From an uncultured candidatus Porisulfidus sp. (GTDB lineage: Bacteria > Pseudomonadota > Gammaproteobacteria > Poriferisulfidales > Poriferisulfidaceae): a stretch of 64,000 bases of DNA. The translations under genes were made by a program, and so were the position numbers. The notes beneath the pieces are model-generated. The model worked only from the letters and a program-made list of their open reading frames with translations. It was not told where the DNA came from and searched no databases. The DNA lies in NCBI GenBank assembly GCA_958431155.1, contig OY288106.1, positions 1,385,888-1,449,887 of the forward strand, written 5' to 3'. Positions 55,541 through 64,000 of this stretch are shown here, in pieces; position 1 is the stretch's first letter, and each line of letters opens with the position of its first letter.

Positions 55541-56023
55541 TTATTCGTCCGCGTCGGAACCCGCCTGAAGCAGCCCGTACTGCTCGACTCCAATCTGGTC
55601 GATTAATTGCAGTTGCGTCTCGATAAAGGCGATGTGCATCTCCTCGTCCGAAATCAACTCTTCGAACAGGCGCATCGAGGCATAATCGCTCACTTCCTGG
55701 CAGACGTCGCGGCCTTCCCGGTACAGGGCGTGCGCTTCGTTCTCGGCAGCGAGATCACATTCCAAGACCTCGCGGATGTTCTCGCCGATGCGCAGCGGAT
55801 CCAGGGTCTGCAGATTGGGATGCCCTTCCAGGAAGATGATTCGCTCCACGAACCGGTCCGCATGGCGCATTTCTCCGATGGACTCTTCCCGAGATCGCTG
55901 GGCGAGCTTCCCGTAGCCCCAGTCTTCCAGCAAGCGGTAATGCAGCCAGTATTGATTGACGGAACGCAGTTCGCTGGCAAGGCTGCGGTTCAGGTATTCG
56001 ATGACTTTCTCGTTTCCCTTCAT
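55541..56023 (-). CDS. bfr: Bacterioferritin
   Basis: 160 residues from ATG 56023 with AGGAGG upstream. The ferroxidase ligands are in place: Glu18 (SELRS), Glu51 and His54 (GEMRHAD), Glu94, Glu127 and His130 (DEEMH). Met52 in EMRHAD matches the haem ligand of Bfr. It stores iron in 24-mer shells. Its ferredoxin partner bfd is just upstream. Confidence 0.95.
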   Translation of the reverse strand: MKGNEKVIEYLNRSLASELRSVNQYWLHYRLLEDWGYGKLAQRSREESIGEMRHADRFVERIIFLEGHPNLQTLDPLRIGENIREVLECDLAAENEAHALYREGRDVCQEVSDYASMRLFEELISDEEMHIAFIETQLQLIDQIGVEQYGLLQAGSDADE

Positions 56024-56049
56024 GGCAGCGCCTCCTGTTGTTTCGGGAA

Positions 56050-56235
56050 TCAGGCGCCGGTATGCGCCTGCTTGATGATCGGGTTGACAAGCGGCCGACA
56101 GTTGCCGCACCGCGCCCGTTTTCCCATCTGGCGATAAACAGAGCGAAAATTCACGGGTTTTCCTGCTTTGACAGCGGCTTTCACCGCAGCGCGCAGTTCT
56201 CGGTCACTGACTTGAGCGCAGGAACAGACGATCAT
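56050..56235 (-). CDS. bfd: Bacterioferritin-associated ferredoxin
   Basis: 61 residues, BFD-like [2Fe-2S] domain with [14 protein letters not shown] and the second pair RCGNCRP. It reduces bacterioferritin to release iron. It lies 26 bases before bfr on the same strand. Length and spacing are typical. Confidence 0.93.
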   Translation of the reverse strand: MIVCSCAQVSDRELRAAVKAAVKAGKPVNFRSVYRQMGKRARCGNCRPLVNPIIKQAHTGA

Positions 56236-56323
56236 GCGCGTGAGCCTCAGGCCTGCAGGCTCGGTAAGGCACTGCGGGTAAAGCGTCTCGGATGGTGAAT
56301 GATGAGTGACTCGATTGCACGGG

Positions 56324-56650
56324 TCACGTCATTTTCATGTTTTCGATTGCACCCTGCTCGAAGTCGACCTCCACGACCAGATCGGACTTCAACTGGGATT
56401 GGCAGGCCAGAACGTAGCCCTTCTTGAGCATGTCGCCATCCAGCACGTAAGCGAAATCGTTCAATGCCTTGACCTTGCCTTCCTTGAGGATGCACCGGCA
56501 GGTTCCGCAACTTCCCACCTTGCAGTCGCAGGGCCACTTGATGCCCGCGTTCAAGGCTGCCTGCAGCAGATTTATCTTGCCGGGGACCTCGAAAGTCTCG
56601 CCGGTGTTGGCGATAGTGCACTTGAAGTCCTTTTTCTTGCCAAATAACAT
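56324..56650 (-). CDS. [2Fe-2S] ferredoxin
   Basis: 108 residues from ATG 56650; an upstream TTG at 56662 is less likely. Plant-type ferredoxin with WPCDCKVGSCGTCRCIL and the distal Cys in GYVLACQSQ. A soluble electron carrier, partner unknown. Same strand as bfd/bfr, 88 bases upstream of bfd, so iron-linked co-regulation is possible. Confidence 0.88.
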   Translation of the reverse strand: MLFGKKKDFKCTIANTGETFEVPGKINLLQAALNAGIKWPCDCKVGSCGTCRCILKEGKVKALNDFAYVLDGDMLKKGYVLACQSQLKSDLVVEVDFEQGAIENMKMT

Positions 56651-56663
56651 CCGAAATCCCAAT

Positions 56664-56680
56664 TAGGTTGAGCAACCCAA
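56664..56680. promoter_or_regulatory. Inverted repeat upstream of the ferredoxin gene
   Basis: TTAGGTTG-AG-CAACCCAA, near-perfect dyad with GGTTG/CAACC arms, fourteen bases before the ferredoxin ATG. A possible regulator site or 5' hairpin. Confidence 0.4.
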
Positions 56681-56714
56681 TATTCTACATCAGGGAGAGC
56701 CTGAAAAACGGGAT

Positions 56715-57491
56715 TCAGGTTTGGTATGTGCTTGCGGGTGTCTGGGCGGCCTTGAGAAAACGGCGCACATAGCGAGGCGCGATGTTGGCGCGGTTGAGCA
56801 GCACCAGCATGTCGGCCACGTTGAATTTTCTATCCCAGCAGGGCGTGCCGCAGATTTCCGCGCCGAGATTCAGATAGGCTTTCAGCAAGGGCGGCAGGAC
56901 CTCCCGGACCGAATCGGAAAGCTCAATAGTTGCATCCATGGCGGGCTGGTCCGGCTTGGGCAGGGGGACACGCGGATGGACGTCCAGGTCCAGATTCACC
57001 AGGCCGCGTTCCAGCGCATTCTGGTAGATAGCATGAGCCTGGTGGCCCCCGTCCGACATGCCCACGCTGGCACACCCGAACAGATGGTCATAGTTCTGCG
57101 ACAGCATGAATTCCGCGAGGCCAAGCCACAGGCAGGTGATGGCACCGCCGCTGCGATGCTCGGGATGCACGCAGGTGCGGCCGACTTCCAGTTTTTTCCC
57201 GGGGAGGCTGCGCAGGTGCCCCAGCTTGAATTCCGATTGGCTGTAGAAACCCCCGGCCTGTGGAACATCTTCGTCCGAGAGAACCCGGGTGCAGGCCACG
57301 ATGTCTCCGGTAATCGTGTCGGATACGGTCAGGTGACGGCAGAACGGGTCATAGGGATCCGAGTCAATCTGCTCTGCGGCGCTTTCCAGAGATGCTCCCA
57401 TTTCCAATGCGAAAACCCGGTAGCGCAGACGCTGGCATTCGACAATAGCGGATGCCTGGGTGGCGATTTCGAACTTGTATCGGCTAGCCAT
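56715..57491 (-). CDS. olsB: Acyl-ACP N-acyltransferase, OlsB-like (GNAT/hemolysin family)
   Basis: 258 residues. Conserved family segments are CQRLRYRVFALEMGA, DPFCRHLTVSD, EVGRTCVHPEHRSGGAITCLW, YDHLFGCASVGM and a C-terminal LLKAYLNLGAEICGTPCWDRKFNVADMLVLL. OlsB adds a 3-hydroxyacyl chain to ornithine, the first step to ornithine lipids. No olsA is near. A broader family assignment (putative hemolysin) is equally defensible. Confidence 0.8.
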   Translation of the reverse strand: MASRYKFEIATQASAIVECQRLRYRVFALEMGASLESAAEQIDSDPYDPFCRHLTVSDTITGDIVACTRVLSDEDVPQAGGFYSQSEFKLGHLRSLPGKKLEVGRTCVHPEHRSGGAITCLWLGLAEFMLSQNYDHLFGCASVGMSDGGHQAHAIYQNALERGLVNLDLDVHPRVPLPKPDQPAMDATIELSDSVREVLPPLLKAYLNLGAEICGTPCWDRKFNVADMLVLLNRANIAPRYVRRFLKAAQTPASTYQT

Positions 57492-57664
57492 AAATTGACG
57501 ACCCGGCTGTTTTGGAAAGTATATGGTATTTTCAAGGCGTTACAGCGCCATGAAAGTCGAAATGCCCATAATCTGCATGACAGGGCGGGCAGCGGGGACT
57601 TTCTTTGGGCCCGAAGCGGTAAAATGTCAAATCCACCAGCTCCTGTTGGGGCAAGCGCCTGCTT

Positions 57665-58969
57665 ATGGCCAAAAAACTGTTCAACCGCCTGTCCGATGCC
57701 GTCAAAAAGCGTGCAAACGGTAACCCACGGGTCGTGGAGGCCGACGAACATGGCATTGATCCTTCCGAGGTTTCCAAGTCCGCCCGGCATGTGGTGGAGG
57801 TTTTGGTAGAGGGGGGGTACGAGGCCTATATCGTCGGCGGCGGGGTGCGCGACTTGATGCTGGGCCTGCATCCGAAGGATTTCGACATCGCCACAGACGC
57901 CCGCCCCGAGCAGGTGAAAAACCTGTTTGACCGTTGCCGCATTGTCGGCAGACGGTTCCGGCTTGCGCATGTATGGGTTGGCCGTGACCGGATTGAGGTC
58001 GCGACGTTTCGGGGGGGCCACCGCTCGCGTTCCGGACGTGCCCATGTCTCGGTGACCTTGGGGGGACGGATCCTGCGCGACAATGCGTACGGGACAATTG
58101 ACCGCGATGCGGCGCGGCGGGATTTTACGGTCAATTCCCTGTTCTACGATCCGATCCAGAACATCGTCCTGGACTTCGTTAGTGGAGTCGAGGACCTGAA
58201 GCACCGCCGCCTGCGCATGATCGGCAAGCCTGCGGTGCGTTTCCGCGAGGATCCGGTCCGGTTGCTGCGCGCAGTGCGTTTCGCAGCCAAGCTGGACTTC
58301 CAGCTCGATCCGGTGCTAGAGCCGTTGATTCCCGAACTGGCGGAATTGCTGGACGCCATTTCTCCGGCCCGACTGTTCGACGAAGGCATCAAGCTCCTGC
58401 ACAGCGGCGCCGCCGAGCGCACATTTGGCTTGTTGCGCGAAAAAGAGTTGCTAGGCCAACTATTCCCGCGCACCGAGGCGGCCTTGGAGCGGGATCATCC
58501 GGAGGATCTGGAATTTATTAGCTTGGCGCTGGCAAACACGGACGAACGGGTGCGCTCGGACATGCCGGTGTCTCCGGCTTTCGCCTATGCGGTGATGATG
58601 TGGCCTTATGTCCGTCAACTGCTGGATGAATTGGAGCCGGGGGAATTCAGCCCTCGCGACGCACTGGCAGTGTGCGCCGACCGCGCCCTGGAGCACCAGG
58701 CGCGGACCATCAGCATTCCGTTTCGCCATGCCCAGATGATTCGCGAGATCTGGATCCGCCAGCCGCAACTGGAGGCGGGTCCGCGAAGTCATCCGGAACG
58801 GGTGATGTCGCGCGGCACGTTCCGTGCAACCTATGATTTTCTCGGGTTGCGGGCAATGAGAGATGAACGGCTGCAAGGAGCCTATCAAGCCTGGACACAA
58901 GCCCAGGAGAAATACACGGCGGGGCCTAGTGATGCACCGCGCCGCCGCCGCCGCCGGCGGCGGAGGTAA
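57665..58969 (+). CDS. pcnB: Poly(A) polymerase I
   Basis: 434 residues, class II nucleotidyltransferase. YIVGGGVRDLMLGLHPKDFDIATDA holds the catalytic acidic pair; also RRDFTVNSLFYDP and RFREDPVRLLRAVRFAAKL. A poly-Arg C-terminus is typical of PcnB as against CCA-adding enzyme. It adds 3' A-tails that promote RNA decay. First of pcnB-folK-panB-panC. Confidence 0.92.
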   Translation: MAKKLFNRLSDAVKKRANGNPRVVEADEHGIDPSEVSKSARHVVEVLVEGGYEAYIVGGGVRDLMLGLHPKDFDIATDARPEQVKNLFDRCRIVGRRFRLAHVWVGRDRIEVATFRGGHRSRSGRAHVSVTLGGRILRDNAYGTIDRDAARRDFTVNSLFYDPIQNIVLDFVSGVEDLKHRRLRMIGKPAVRFREDPVRLLRAVRFAAKLDFQLDPVLEPLIPELAELLDAISPARLFDEGIKLLHSGAAERTFGLLREKELLGQLFPRTEAALERDHPEDLEFISLALANTDERVRSDMPVSPAFAYAVMMWPYVRQLLDELEPGEFSPRDALAVCADRALEHQARTISIPFRHAQMIREIWIRQPQLEAGPRSHPERVMSRGTFRATYDFLGLRAMRDERLQGAYQAWTQAQEKYTAGPSDAPRRRRRRRRR

Positions 58970-58971
58970 TC

Positions 58972-60168
58972 GTGCCTCAGGGCGGCATCTACATTGGTCT
59001 TGGCAGCAATCTGGACGAGCCGGTCGAACAGGTCCGTTCCGCGGTGCGTGAGTTAGGACAGCTCTCCGGGGTTCGCCTGTGTGCTTCTTCGGGCCTGTAC
59101 CGGAGTCCGCCGATGGGAGGGCTGGATCAACCGGACTATGTCAATGCGGTGGTGCAGGTCGAAACCGATCTGGGGCCGGAACAGCTGTTCCATGAACTTC
59201 AGGAGATCGAGCGCCAGCACGGGCGGATGAGAGAGCACGAGCACTGGGCGTCGCGGACATTGGATCTGGATCTGCTCCTGTGGGGACAAGAGTGCCTCGA
59301 CAACGAGACCCTGACGTTGCCGCATCCGGGCCTGCATGAGCGGGCGTTTGTGCTGGCCCCGCTACGCGAGTTGAATGCAGACCTGGAGGTGCCCGGCCGG
59401 GGTGCCGTGTCGAAGCTGCTGCAGGAGTGCAGGTACTCCCGGGTAGACCGGATGGGAGCCTGCCAAAGCCTGCCCGACTCGGCGCGCCTGATTGCCGTGG
59501 AAGGGCCGATGGGCGTTGGCAAAACCACGTTGTGCAATCGCCTTGCGGCAGACTTCAATGGTCGGCTGATTCTGGAAAATTACCAGGAAAACCCCTTCCT
59601 TCGGGATTTTTTTGAGACTCCGGGAAAAACCGCCTTGGCGGCACAGTTGCACTTTCTGACCAGCCGGGTCTGTCAACTGCGACAGTTGAACCAGACGGAC
59701 CTGTTTCAGCAACGCACTTTTACGGATTATGTCTTCGAGAAAAGCGACTGGTTCTCCCGTTTGTCGCTGCAGGGAGACGAATACGACCTATGGCTCAGCG
59801 TCTACACCCACATGTCTGCCGGGTTGCCGCGCCCGGACCTGGTGATATACCTGCAGGCACCGGTGTCGGTTCTGATGGAGCGGATCGCGATGCGCGGGCG
59901 GGCGTTCGAGCGCGCGGTACGCCCGGAATTCCTGGAGACGTTGTCGGCGCTGATGGCCGAGCACTTCCGCAACTACTCCGGAACCGTGCTGACGGTCGAC
60001 ACGTCCTGCACCAATCTGGCGGAAAGCTTCCAAGACTACCAAAGCCTGTTGACTGCACTGGATGGACTGACCCGACCGGGCAAATATTTCTTGGATCCGA
60101 GGCAGCCGAAGGGAATGTTGGAGGACGCGGCTCCATCCGGTTTGATGGTGCCACTGACGGGGACATGA
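58972..60168 (+). CDS. folK: Fused HPPK (FolK) and deoxynucleoside kinase
   Basis: 398 residues, GTG start with GGAGG nearby. Residues 1-155 are HPPK: YIGLGSNLDEPVEQVRSAV, RSPPMGGLDQPDYVNAVV, SRTLDLDLLLWG and LPHPGLHERAFVLAPL. Residues about 165-398 are a deoxyadenosine/deoxyguanosine kinase-like domain with P-loop VEGPMGVGKTTL, ENYQENPFLRDFF and a DLVIYLQAP-type strand. The first makes dihydropterin diphosphate for folate, the second salvages deoxynucleosides. No stop or homopolymer is seen at the join. Overlaps panB by ATGA. Confidence 0.9.
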   Translation: MPQGGIYIGLGSNLDEPVEQVRSAVRELGQLSGVRLCASSGLYRSPPMGGLDQPDYVNAVVQVETDLGPEQLFHELQEIERQHGRMREHEHWASRTLDLDLLLWGQECLDNETLTLPHPGLHERAFVLAPLRELNADLEVPGRGAVSKLLQECRYSRVDRMGACQSLPDSARLIAVEGPMGVGKTTLCNRLAADFNGRLILENYQENPFLRDFFETPGKTALAAQLHFLTSRVCQLRQLNQTDLFQQRTFTDYVFEKSDWFSRLSLQGDEYDLWLSVYTHMSAGLPRPDLVIYLQAPVSVLMERIAMRGRAFERAVRPEFLETLSALMAEHFRNYSGTVLTVDTSCTNLAESFQDYQSLLTALDGLTRPGKYFLDPRQPKGMLEDAAPSGLMVPLTGT

Positions 60169-60953
60169 GCGAACCGGACCAACTTGTGGCACTCGACACT
60201 CTGCGCCGGATGGCTCGGGAGGGGAAACGTCGGTTTGCCGGCCTGACGGCTTACGACGCAACGTTCGCGCGCGTACTGGATGCATGCGGAGTCGAGTTCA
60301 TCCTGGTCGGCGATTCTCTTGGCATGGTCGTCCAGGGGCATGGCACCACCCGGCCGGTGACGATGGACGACATGGTCTACCACACGCAATGCGTTGCCCG
60401 TAGCGTTCGGCGCGCCCTGTTGATCAGCGACCTGCCGTACATGAGTTGCTGCGATGTGCCCATGGCGCAGGCCAACGCTGCGCGGCTGGTGCAGGAGGGT
60501 GGCGCACAGGTGGTCAAACTTGAGGCTTCCCAAGAGCAGGTCGAAATCGTTCGCGGCCTGTCTGAGCAAGGGCTGCCGGTCTGTGCGCATCTGGGCCTGC
60601 GTCCGCAGAGTCTGACCCAGATGGATCGCGTCCGACGGCATGGACGCACTCCCGATGAAGCGGCGGAACTGCGGGAGACGGCGCTTGCGCTGGAGCAGGC
60701 GGGGGCGGATTTGTTGCTTCTGGAATGCGTGGTGGATGATCTGGCTACGGAAATCACCGAGCGTGCAGGAATTCCGGTGATCGGTATTGGCTCCGGGGCG
60801 GCTTGCGACGGGCAGATCCTGGTGTTGCACGACCTGCTGGGGCTGACCGATCCGATGCCGAAACACGCACGTAGTTTCATGGATTCGGGCAACGGCATCG
60901 CGGATGCGGTGCGGGCTTACGTCGAAGCGGTTCATTCCGGGTCCTTCCCATGA
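60165..60953 (+). CDS. panB: 3-methyl-2-oxobutanoate hydroxymethyltransferase
   Basis: 262 residues from ATG 60165. LTAYDATFARVLDACGVEFILVGDSLGMVVQGH, metal and substrate site residues in ISDLPYMSC, VKLEASQE and GIPVIGIGSGAACDGQILVLHD. It transfers a hydroxymethyl group from methylene-H4F, the first pantothenate step, so it also draws on the C1-folate pool. Overlaps its neighbours on both sides by four bases. Confidence 0.94.
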   Translation: MSEPDQLVALDTLRRMAREGKRRFAGLTAYDATFARVLDACGVEFILVGDSLGMVVQGHGTTRPVTMDDMVYHTQCVARSVRRALLISDLPYMSCCDVPMAQANAARLVQEGGAQVVKLEASQEQVEIVRGLSEQGLPVCAHLGLRPQSLTQMDRVRRHGRTPDEAAELRETALALEQAGADLLLLECVVDDLATEITERAGIPVIGIGSGAACDGQILVLHDLLGLTDPMPKHARSFMDSGNGIADAVRAYVEAVHSGSFP

Positions 60954-61810
60954 TCCTGTGCCGCACGGCGGCGCAGCTTGAAGCCGCGCTTGCCCGGCAA
61001 CCCAAAGAGCGGACCTTGGTGCCGACCATGGGCGGCCTGCACGCCGGACACCTGAGCCTGATCGACTACGCGCGGCAAAGTCCCGGTGTCGTGCTGGCCA
61101 CCGTTTTCGTCAATCGTCACCAGTTCGATGATCCGGAGGATTTCTCCAACTACCCGCGCGATGAGGAAGAGGATTTCGAACAGTTGCGTCAGGCGGGGGT
61201 GGATCTGACGTACGCCCCGGATGAACAGGCGGTGTGGGGTGGCGAGGCCCCCCGTCTGGATGCGTTCGAGGTGCCGGGCTTGACGGATGTGCTGGAAGGA
61301 CAGCATCGCCCGGGGCACCTGACCTCGGTAGCGGCGGTGGTCAGCCGGTTGTTTGACCAGATGGAACCGACTGCCGCGGTGTTCGGTGAGAAGGATTACC
61401 AGCAGTTGGTGTTGGTGCGGCATCTGGCGGAGAAATGCCAGCCGCCGGTGCAAATCATTGCCGCTCCGGTGGTCCGCGAGCCGGACGGACTCGCCATGAG
61501 CTCAAGGAATCGAAGGCTGTCTACCCAGTCGCGCGAGCAGGCGGTCGCGTTGCACCGGGTTCTGGAAGCGGCTGCAGAATCCGTCAAGGATGGACTTGAT
61601 GTGAAACAGGCACAGCGGCAGGCCTTTGGGGCCTTGATCGAGTTGGGATTCGAACCGGACTATGTCGAGGTGCGTGAAGCGGATTCCCTGCGTCCAGCCG
61701 CTGCGTCCGACCGGGGGCTCGTGATTCTGGCCGCAGCGAGGCTGGCAGGTGTCCGGTTGCTAGACATGGTTCCTGCCGACCGACCATCTCCCAGGAGGCT
61801 TAATTTGTAG
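60950..61810 (+). CDS. panC: Pantothenate synthetase
   Basis: 286 residues. PTMGGLHAGHLSLI (HxGH nucleotidyl motif), TVFVNRHQFDDPEDF, VFGEKDYQQLVLVR and SSRNRRLS identify PanC. The usual MGALH reads MGGLH and FVNPTQF reads FVNRHQF, modest changes in the substrate pocket. It joins pantoate and beta-alanine. Last gene of the operon. Confidence 0.92.
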   Translation: MILCRTAAQLEAALARQPKERTLVPTMGGLHAGHLSLIDYARQSPGVVLATVFVNRHQFDDPEDFSNYPRDEEEDFEQLRQAGVDLTYAPDEQAVWGGEAPRLDAFEVPGLTDVLEGQHRPGHLTSVAAVVSRLFDQMEPTAAVFGEKDYQQLVLVRHLAEKCQPPVQIIAAPVVREPDGLAMSSRNRRLSTQSREQAVALHRVLEAAAESVKDGLDVKQAQRQAFGALIELGFEPDYVEVREADSLRPAAASDRGLVILAAARLAGVRLLDMVPADRPSPRRLNL

Positions 61811-61846
61811 TTGTCAATGAAATTACGGAGGCACTTCAGGAGGGGG

Positions 61847-61868
61847 AACTATAATTCAAATTATGGTT
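61847..61868 (+). promoter_or_regulatory. Inverted repeat overlapping a TATAAT, upstream of the PKS gene
   Basis: AACTATAATT (61847-61856) and AATTATGGTT (61859-61868) form a dyad matching at nine of ten positions. A perfect -10 TATAAT lies inside at 61850-61855; no clear -35. A repressor bound to the dyad would cover the promoter of the polyketide synthase gene, 110 bases downstream. Confidence 0.45.
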
Positions 61869-61978
61869 CGGAGAGCCTAATGCGAGGACATAAAACACTT
61901 GGATTTTTGGGGCTCGATTTGATCGATGGGCATTGTCTTGGTTTAGTCAGTAAGTTCAGATTCTTCTAGCTTAGACAA

Positions 61979-64000
61979 ATGGCCCACGAATCCAAAACCT
62001 TTGAAACCGGGCAGCCTATCGCGATCGTCGGGATGGCGTGCCGGTTCCCTGGCGCGGACAATCTTTCTGCCTTCTGGCGTCAACTGGAAGCCGGGGAGTG
62101 CGCCGTAATAGAAGGCGTTCCGGGTTCCGGCATCGGGCGCATCGGCGAGCTTTTCCCGGACTCTTCGGTTCAGGCCAAGGCCTGTCGCTTTGGCGCCTAC
62201 CTCGACGGACTGGACCAGTTCGATGCCGCGTTTTTCCGCATCTCGCCGGTCGAGGCGCAATTACTGGATCCGCAGCAACGTTTGATGCTGGAGACCAGTT
62301 GGCGAGCCCTTGAGGACGCAGGAGTGGACCCGGACCGGCTCAAGGGCAGCCGTACCGGAGTCTATGCAGGGATCAGCAACAACGAATACCGGAACCTGAT
62401 CCTGGACATCAGCGATACTTCCGAGCCTGCGGTCAGCCTTTACTCGGTGACCGGCACTTCCTTCAACACCGCTATCGGGCGAGTCGCCTACGTGCTGGGT
62501 CTGGAGGGGCCGGCGATGGCAGTGGATACCGCTTGCTCATCTTCGCTGGTCGCGACACACCAGGCCGTGACGGGGCTGCAGCGAGGCGAGGCGGATCTCG
62601 CCCTCGCGGGGGGCGTGCACACGATCCTTTCCGGGAAGCTGCTGGAATTTCGCGCGAATGCCGGGATGCTGTCCCCGGACGGGCGTTGCAAGACGTTTGA
62701 CGCGGCTGCAAATGGATACGTGCGTGGGGAGGGTTGCGGGATCATTGTTTTGAAGCGACTCAGCGAAGCGGAGGCGGACGGGGACCGGATCTGGGGAGTC
62801 ATTCGGGGTTCCGCATTGAACCAGGACGGAGCAAGCCCCGGGCTGACGGTACCCAGCGGGGCGGCACAGCAGGGAGTGATCGAGGCAGCACTGCATCGTG
62901 CAGGGGTTTCGGCCTCCCAAGTGGATTATGTCGAGGCTCACGGGACGGGGACGGAAGTCGGCGACCCGATCGAGGCCAAGGCAATGGGGACGGCCTATGG
63001 CAAGGAGCGTGAAGCGGACCACCCGCTGTTGGTTGGCTCGGTGAAGACAAACGTCGGCCACCTGGAAGCGGCGGCAGGAGTCGCGGGCCTGATCAAGGTC
63101 CTGCTGGCCATGAATCACAAAATCATTCCGAAGCACCTGCATTTCCAGAACCCCAGCCCGCAAATAGACTGGGAGCGGTTGCCGTTACGGGTGACGTCGG
63201 AGCCGACGGACTGGCCGACTCATTCGGATCGCCCCCCGTTGGCGGGAGTGAGCGGGTTCGGATGGTCGGGAACGAATGCACATGTCGTGCTGGAGGGCTA
63301 TGAGGCCCCGGACGAGGCCGCTTCCAGCATGGAAGAGCGGTATTGGGTTGCGGGGAGCCCGAAGCCGGTCACGGAACCGCCGGCCGAAGAGCCTGCCGCC
63401 GGACGCGGGACGCGCCTGCTGCCGTTGTCGGGCAAGTCGGGCCCGGCGCTGCGGGAGTTGGCCGGTCGCTACCGGGACTGGCTCGACGAGTGCGGAGATC
63501 TTTCCCCGGCGGATGCGGGGGATCCGCTGCTTTCCGACATGGCATGGACGGCCGGGGTGGGCCGGAGCCACTTCCCGCACCGCGCGGGCGTGGTGTTCAA
63601 CGATGCGGAATCGCTTCGGGCTGGCCTGACGGAACTGGCGGAGGCATCGGACGAGCCGGAGCCGCGGGAGACGGGGAAGGTGGCGTTCGTATACACCGGG
63701 CAGGCGAGCCAGTGGGTCGGGATGGGCGAGGAGTTGTACGAGAGCGAGCCGGTGGTGCGGGTGGTGCTGGACCGGTGCGACGCACTGCTTCGGGAGGAAC
63801 GGGGCGAATCGTTGCTGGACGTGATGTTCGGGCAGTCGGGGGAGCTGGACGATCCGGCGTGGGTGCAGCCGGCGATCTATGCATTGGAGTGTGCGTTGAC
63901 GGCGCTGTGGACGAGCGTGGGGGTGCGCCCGGACGTGGTGCTGGGGCACAGCCTGGGGGAGATTGCGGCGGCGCAGGCGGCGGGGGTGTTCAGCCTGGAG
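61979..64000 (+). CDS. Type I modular polyketide synthase, N-terminal KS-AT (partial)
   Basis: 674 residues to the right edge, still open. Ketosynthase (about residues 14-440): IAIVGMACRFPGADN, catalytic Cys186 in DTACSSSL, His321 in EAHGTGT and His361 in NVGHLE, all intact; FGWSGTNAHVVLE closes it. A linker leads to an acyltransferase (from about 560) with VYTGQASQWVGMGEELYE and nucleophile Ser658 in GHSLGE. So elongation and extender loading are competent. No loading domain or docking helix precedes the KS. ATG 61979 has no clear RBS. Product unknown. Confidence 0.92.
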   Translation, partial: MAHESKTFETGQPIAIVGMACRFPGADNLSAFWRQLEAGECAVIEGVPGSGIGRIGELFPDSSVQAKACRFGAYLDGLDQFDAAFFRISPVEAQLLDPQQRLMLETSWRALEDAGVDPDRLKGSRTGVYAGISNNEYRNLILDISDTSEPAVSLYSVTGTSFNTAIGRVAYVLGLEGPAMAVDTACSSSLVATHQAVTGLQRGEADLALAGGVHTILSGKLLEFRANAGMLSPDGRCKTFDAAANGYVRGEGCGIIVLKRLSEAEADGDRIWGVIRGSALNQDGASPGLTVPSGAAQQGVIEAALHRAGVSASQVDYVEAHGTGTEVGDPIEAKAMGTAYGKEREADHPLLVGSVKTNVGHLEAAAGVAGLIKVLLAMNHKIIPKHLHFQNPSPQIDWERLPLRVTSEPTDWPTHSDRPPLAGVSGFGWSGTNAHVVLEGYEAPDEAASSMEERYWVAGSPKPVTEPPAEEPAAGRGTRLLPLSGKSGPALRELAGRYRDWLDECGDLSPADAGDPLLSDMAWTAGVGRSHFPHRAGVVFNDAESLRAGLTELAEASDEPEPRETGKVAFVYTGQASQWVGMGEELYESEPVVRVVLDRCDALLREERGESLLDVMFGQSGELDDPAWVQPAIYALECALTALWTSVGVRPDVVLGHSLGEIAAAQAAGVFSLE

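Noticed and set aside
57532-57660. Small frames between olsB and pcnB
   Set aside because: No RBS, no recognisable sequence; likely only promoter region.

Overview
The window is GC-rich, densely packed chromosomal DNA. Gene content points to a gammaproteobacterial C1-utilising bacterium (methanotroph or methylotroph). The evidence is an almost complete serine-cycle operon, an MtdA-type methylene dehydrogenase, a formyltransferase of the tetrahydromethanopterin (H4MPT) pathway, and the pcnB-folK-panB-panC order and bfr/bfd pair typical of Gammaproteobacteria. The organism is inferred from gene content only; no rRNA gene is present.

Layout. (1) 0-4.1 kb: 5' part of dnaA (minus strand, running off the left edge), then an M23 peptidase and an L,D-transpeptidase joined by a C8 tract, a decaying MTHFR-like gene, tRNA-Val(GAC) and a zinc-ribbon mini-ORF. 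This stretch holds four G/C homopolymers of 8-10 bases; I noticed none that long elsewhere. (2) 4.0-18.3 kb: a complete 14-gene nuoA-N operon for respiratory complex I, almost every junction overlapping. (3) 18.3-27.4 kb: DUF2799 lipoprotein, an acs / membrane-fusion / RND-pump operon, an Irr-like Fur regulator, tRNA-Thr(CGT), a REP-like palindrome and a periplasmic cyclophilin. (4) 27.4-31.0 kb: ThiO-like oxidase, then a three-gene unit 5-formyl-H4F cyclo-ligase / Ftr formyltransferase / FolD. (5) 31.0-34.4 kb: a Phd-PIN toxin-antitoxin pair, tRNA-Glu(CTC) and a NalP-like lipoprotein subtilase autotransporter. (6) 34.4-43.6 kb: serine cycle sga-mcl-mtkA-mtkB-hprA-ppc-mtdA behind a terminator-bearing leader. 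(7) 43.6-45.0 kb: a periplasmic coiled-coil protein and a hicAB module with a double palindromic operator. (8) 45.0-51.8 kb: tkt-gap-pgk-pyk-fba central carbon operon. (9) 51.8-61.8 kb: a ferredoxin-reductase / Cys-rich protein / GcvH-like cassette, a solo S24 peptidase, pyrC, bfr-bfd-ferredoxin, olsB, and pcnB-folK::dNK-panB-panC. (10) 62.0-64.0 kb: the start of a large modular type I polyketide synthase (KS-AT seen), running off the right edge.

How the parts fit. C1 units oxidised on H4MPT or folate carriers enter the serine cycle as methylene-H4F. The serine-cycle operon turns glyoxylate, glycine, hydroxypyruvate, PEP and malyl-CoA over, the tkt-to-fba operon interconverts sugar phosphates and PEP/pyruvate, and complex I re-oxidises NADH. 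The most unusual element is the 5-FCL / Ftr / FolD unit. It could form a direct path from the formyl-methanofuran-type pool to methylene-folate through 5-formyl-H4F. That path is a hypothesis from gene order and known reactions, not something the sequence proves. Gene starts are my choices from overlap, Shine-Dalgarno-like sequence and family N-termini.
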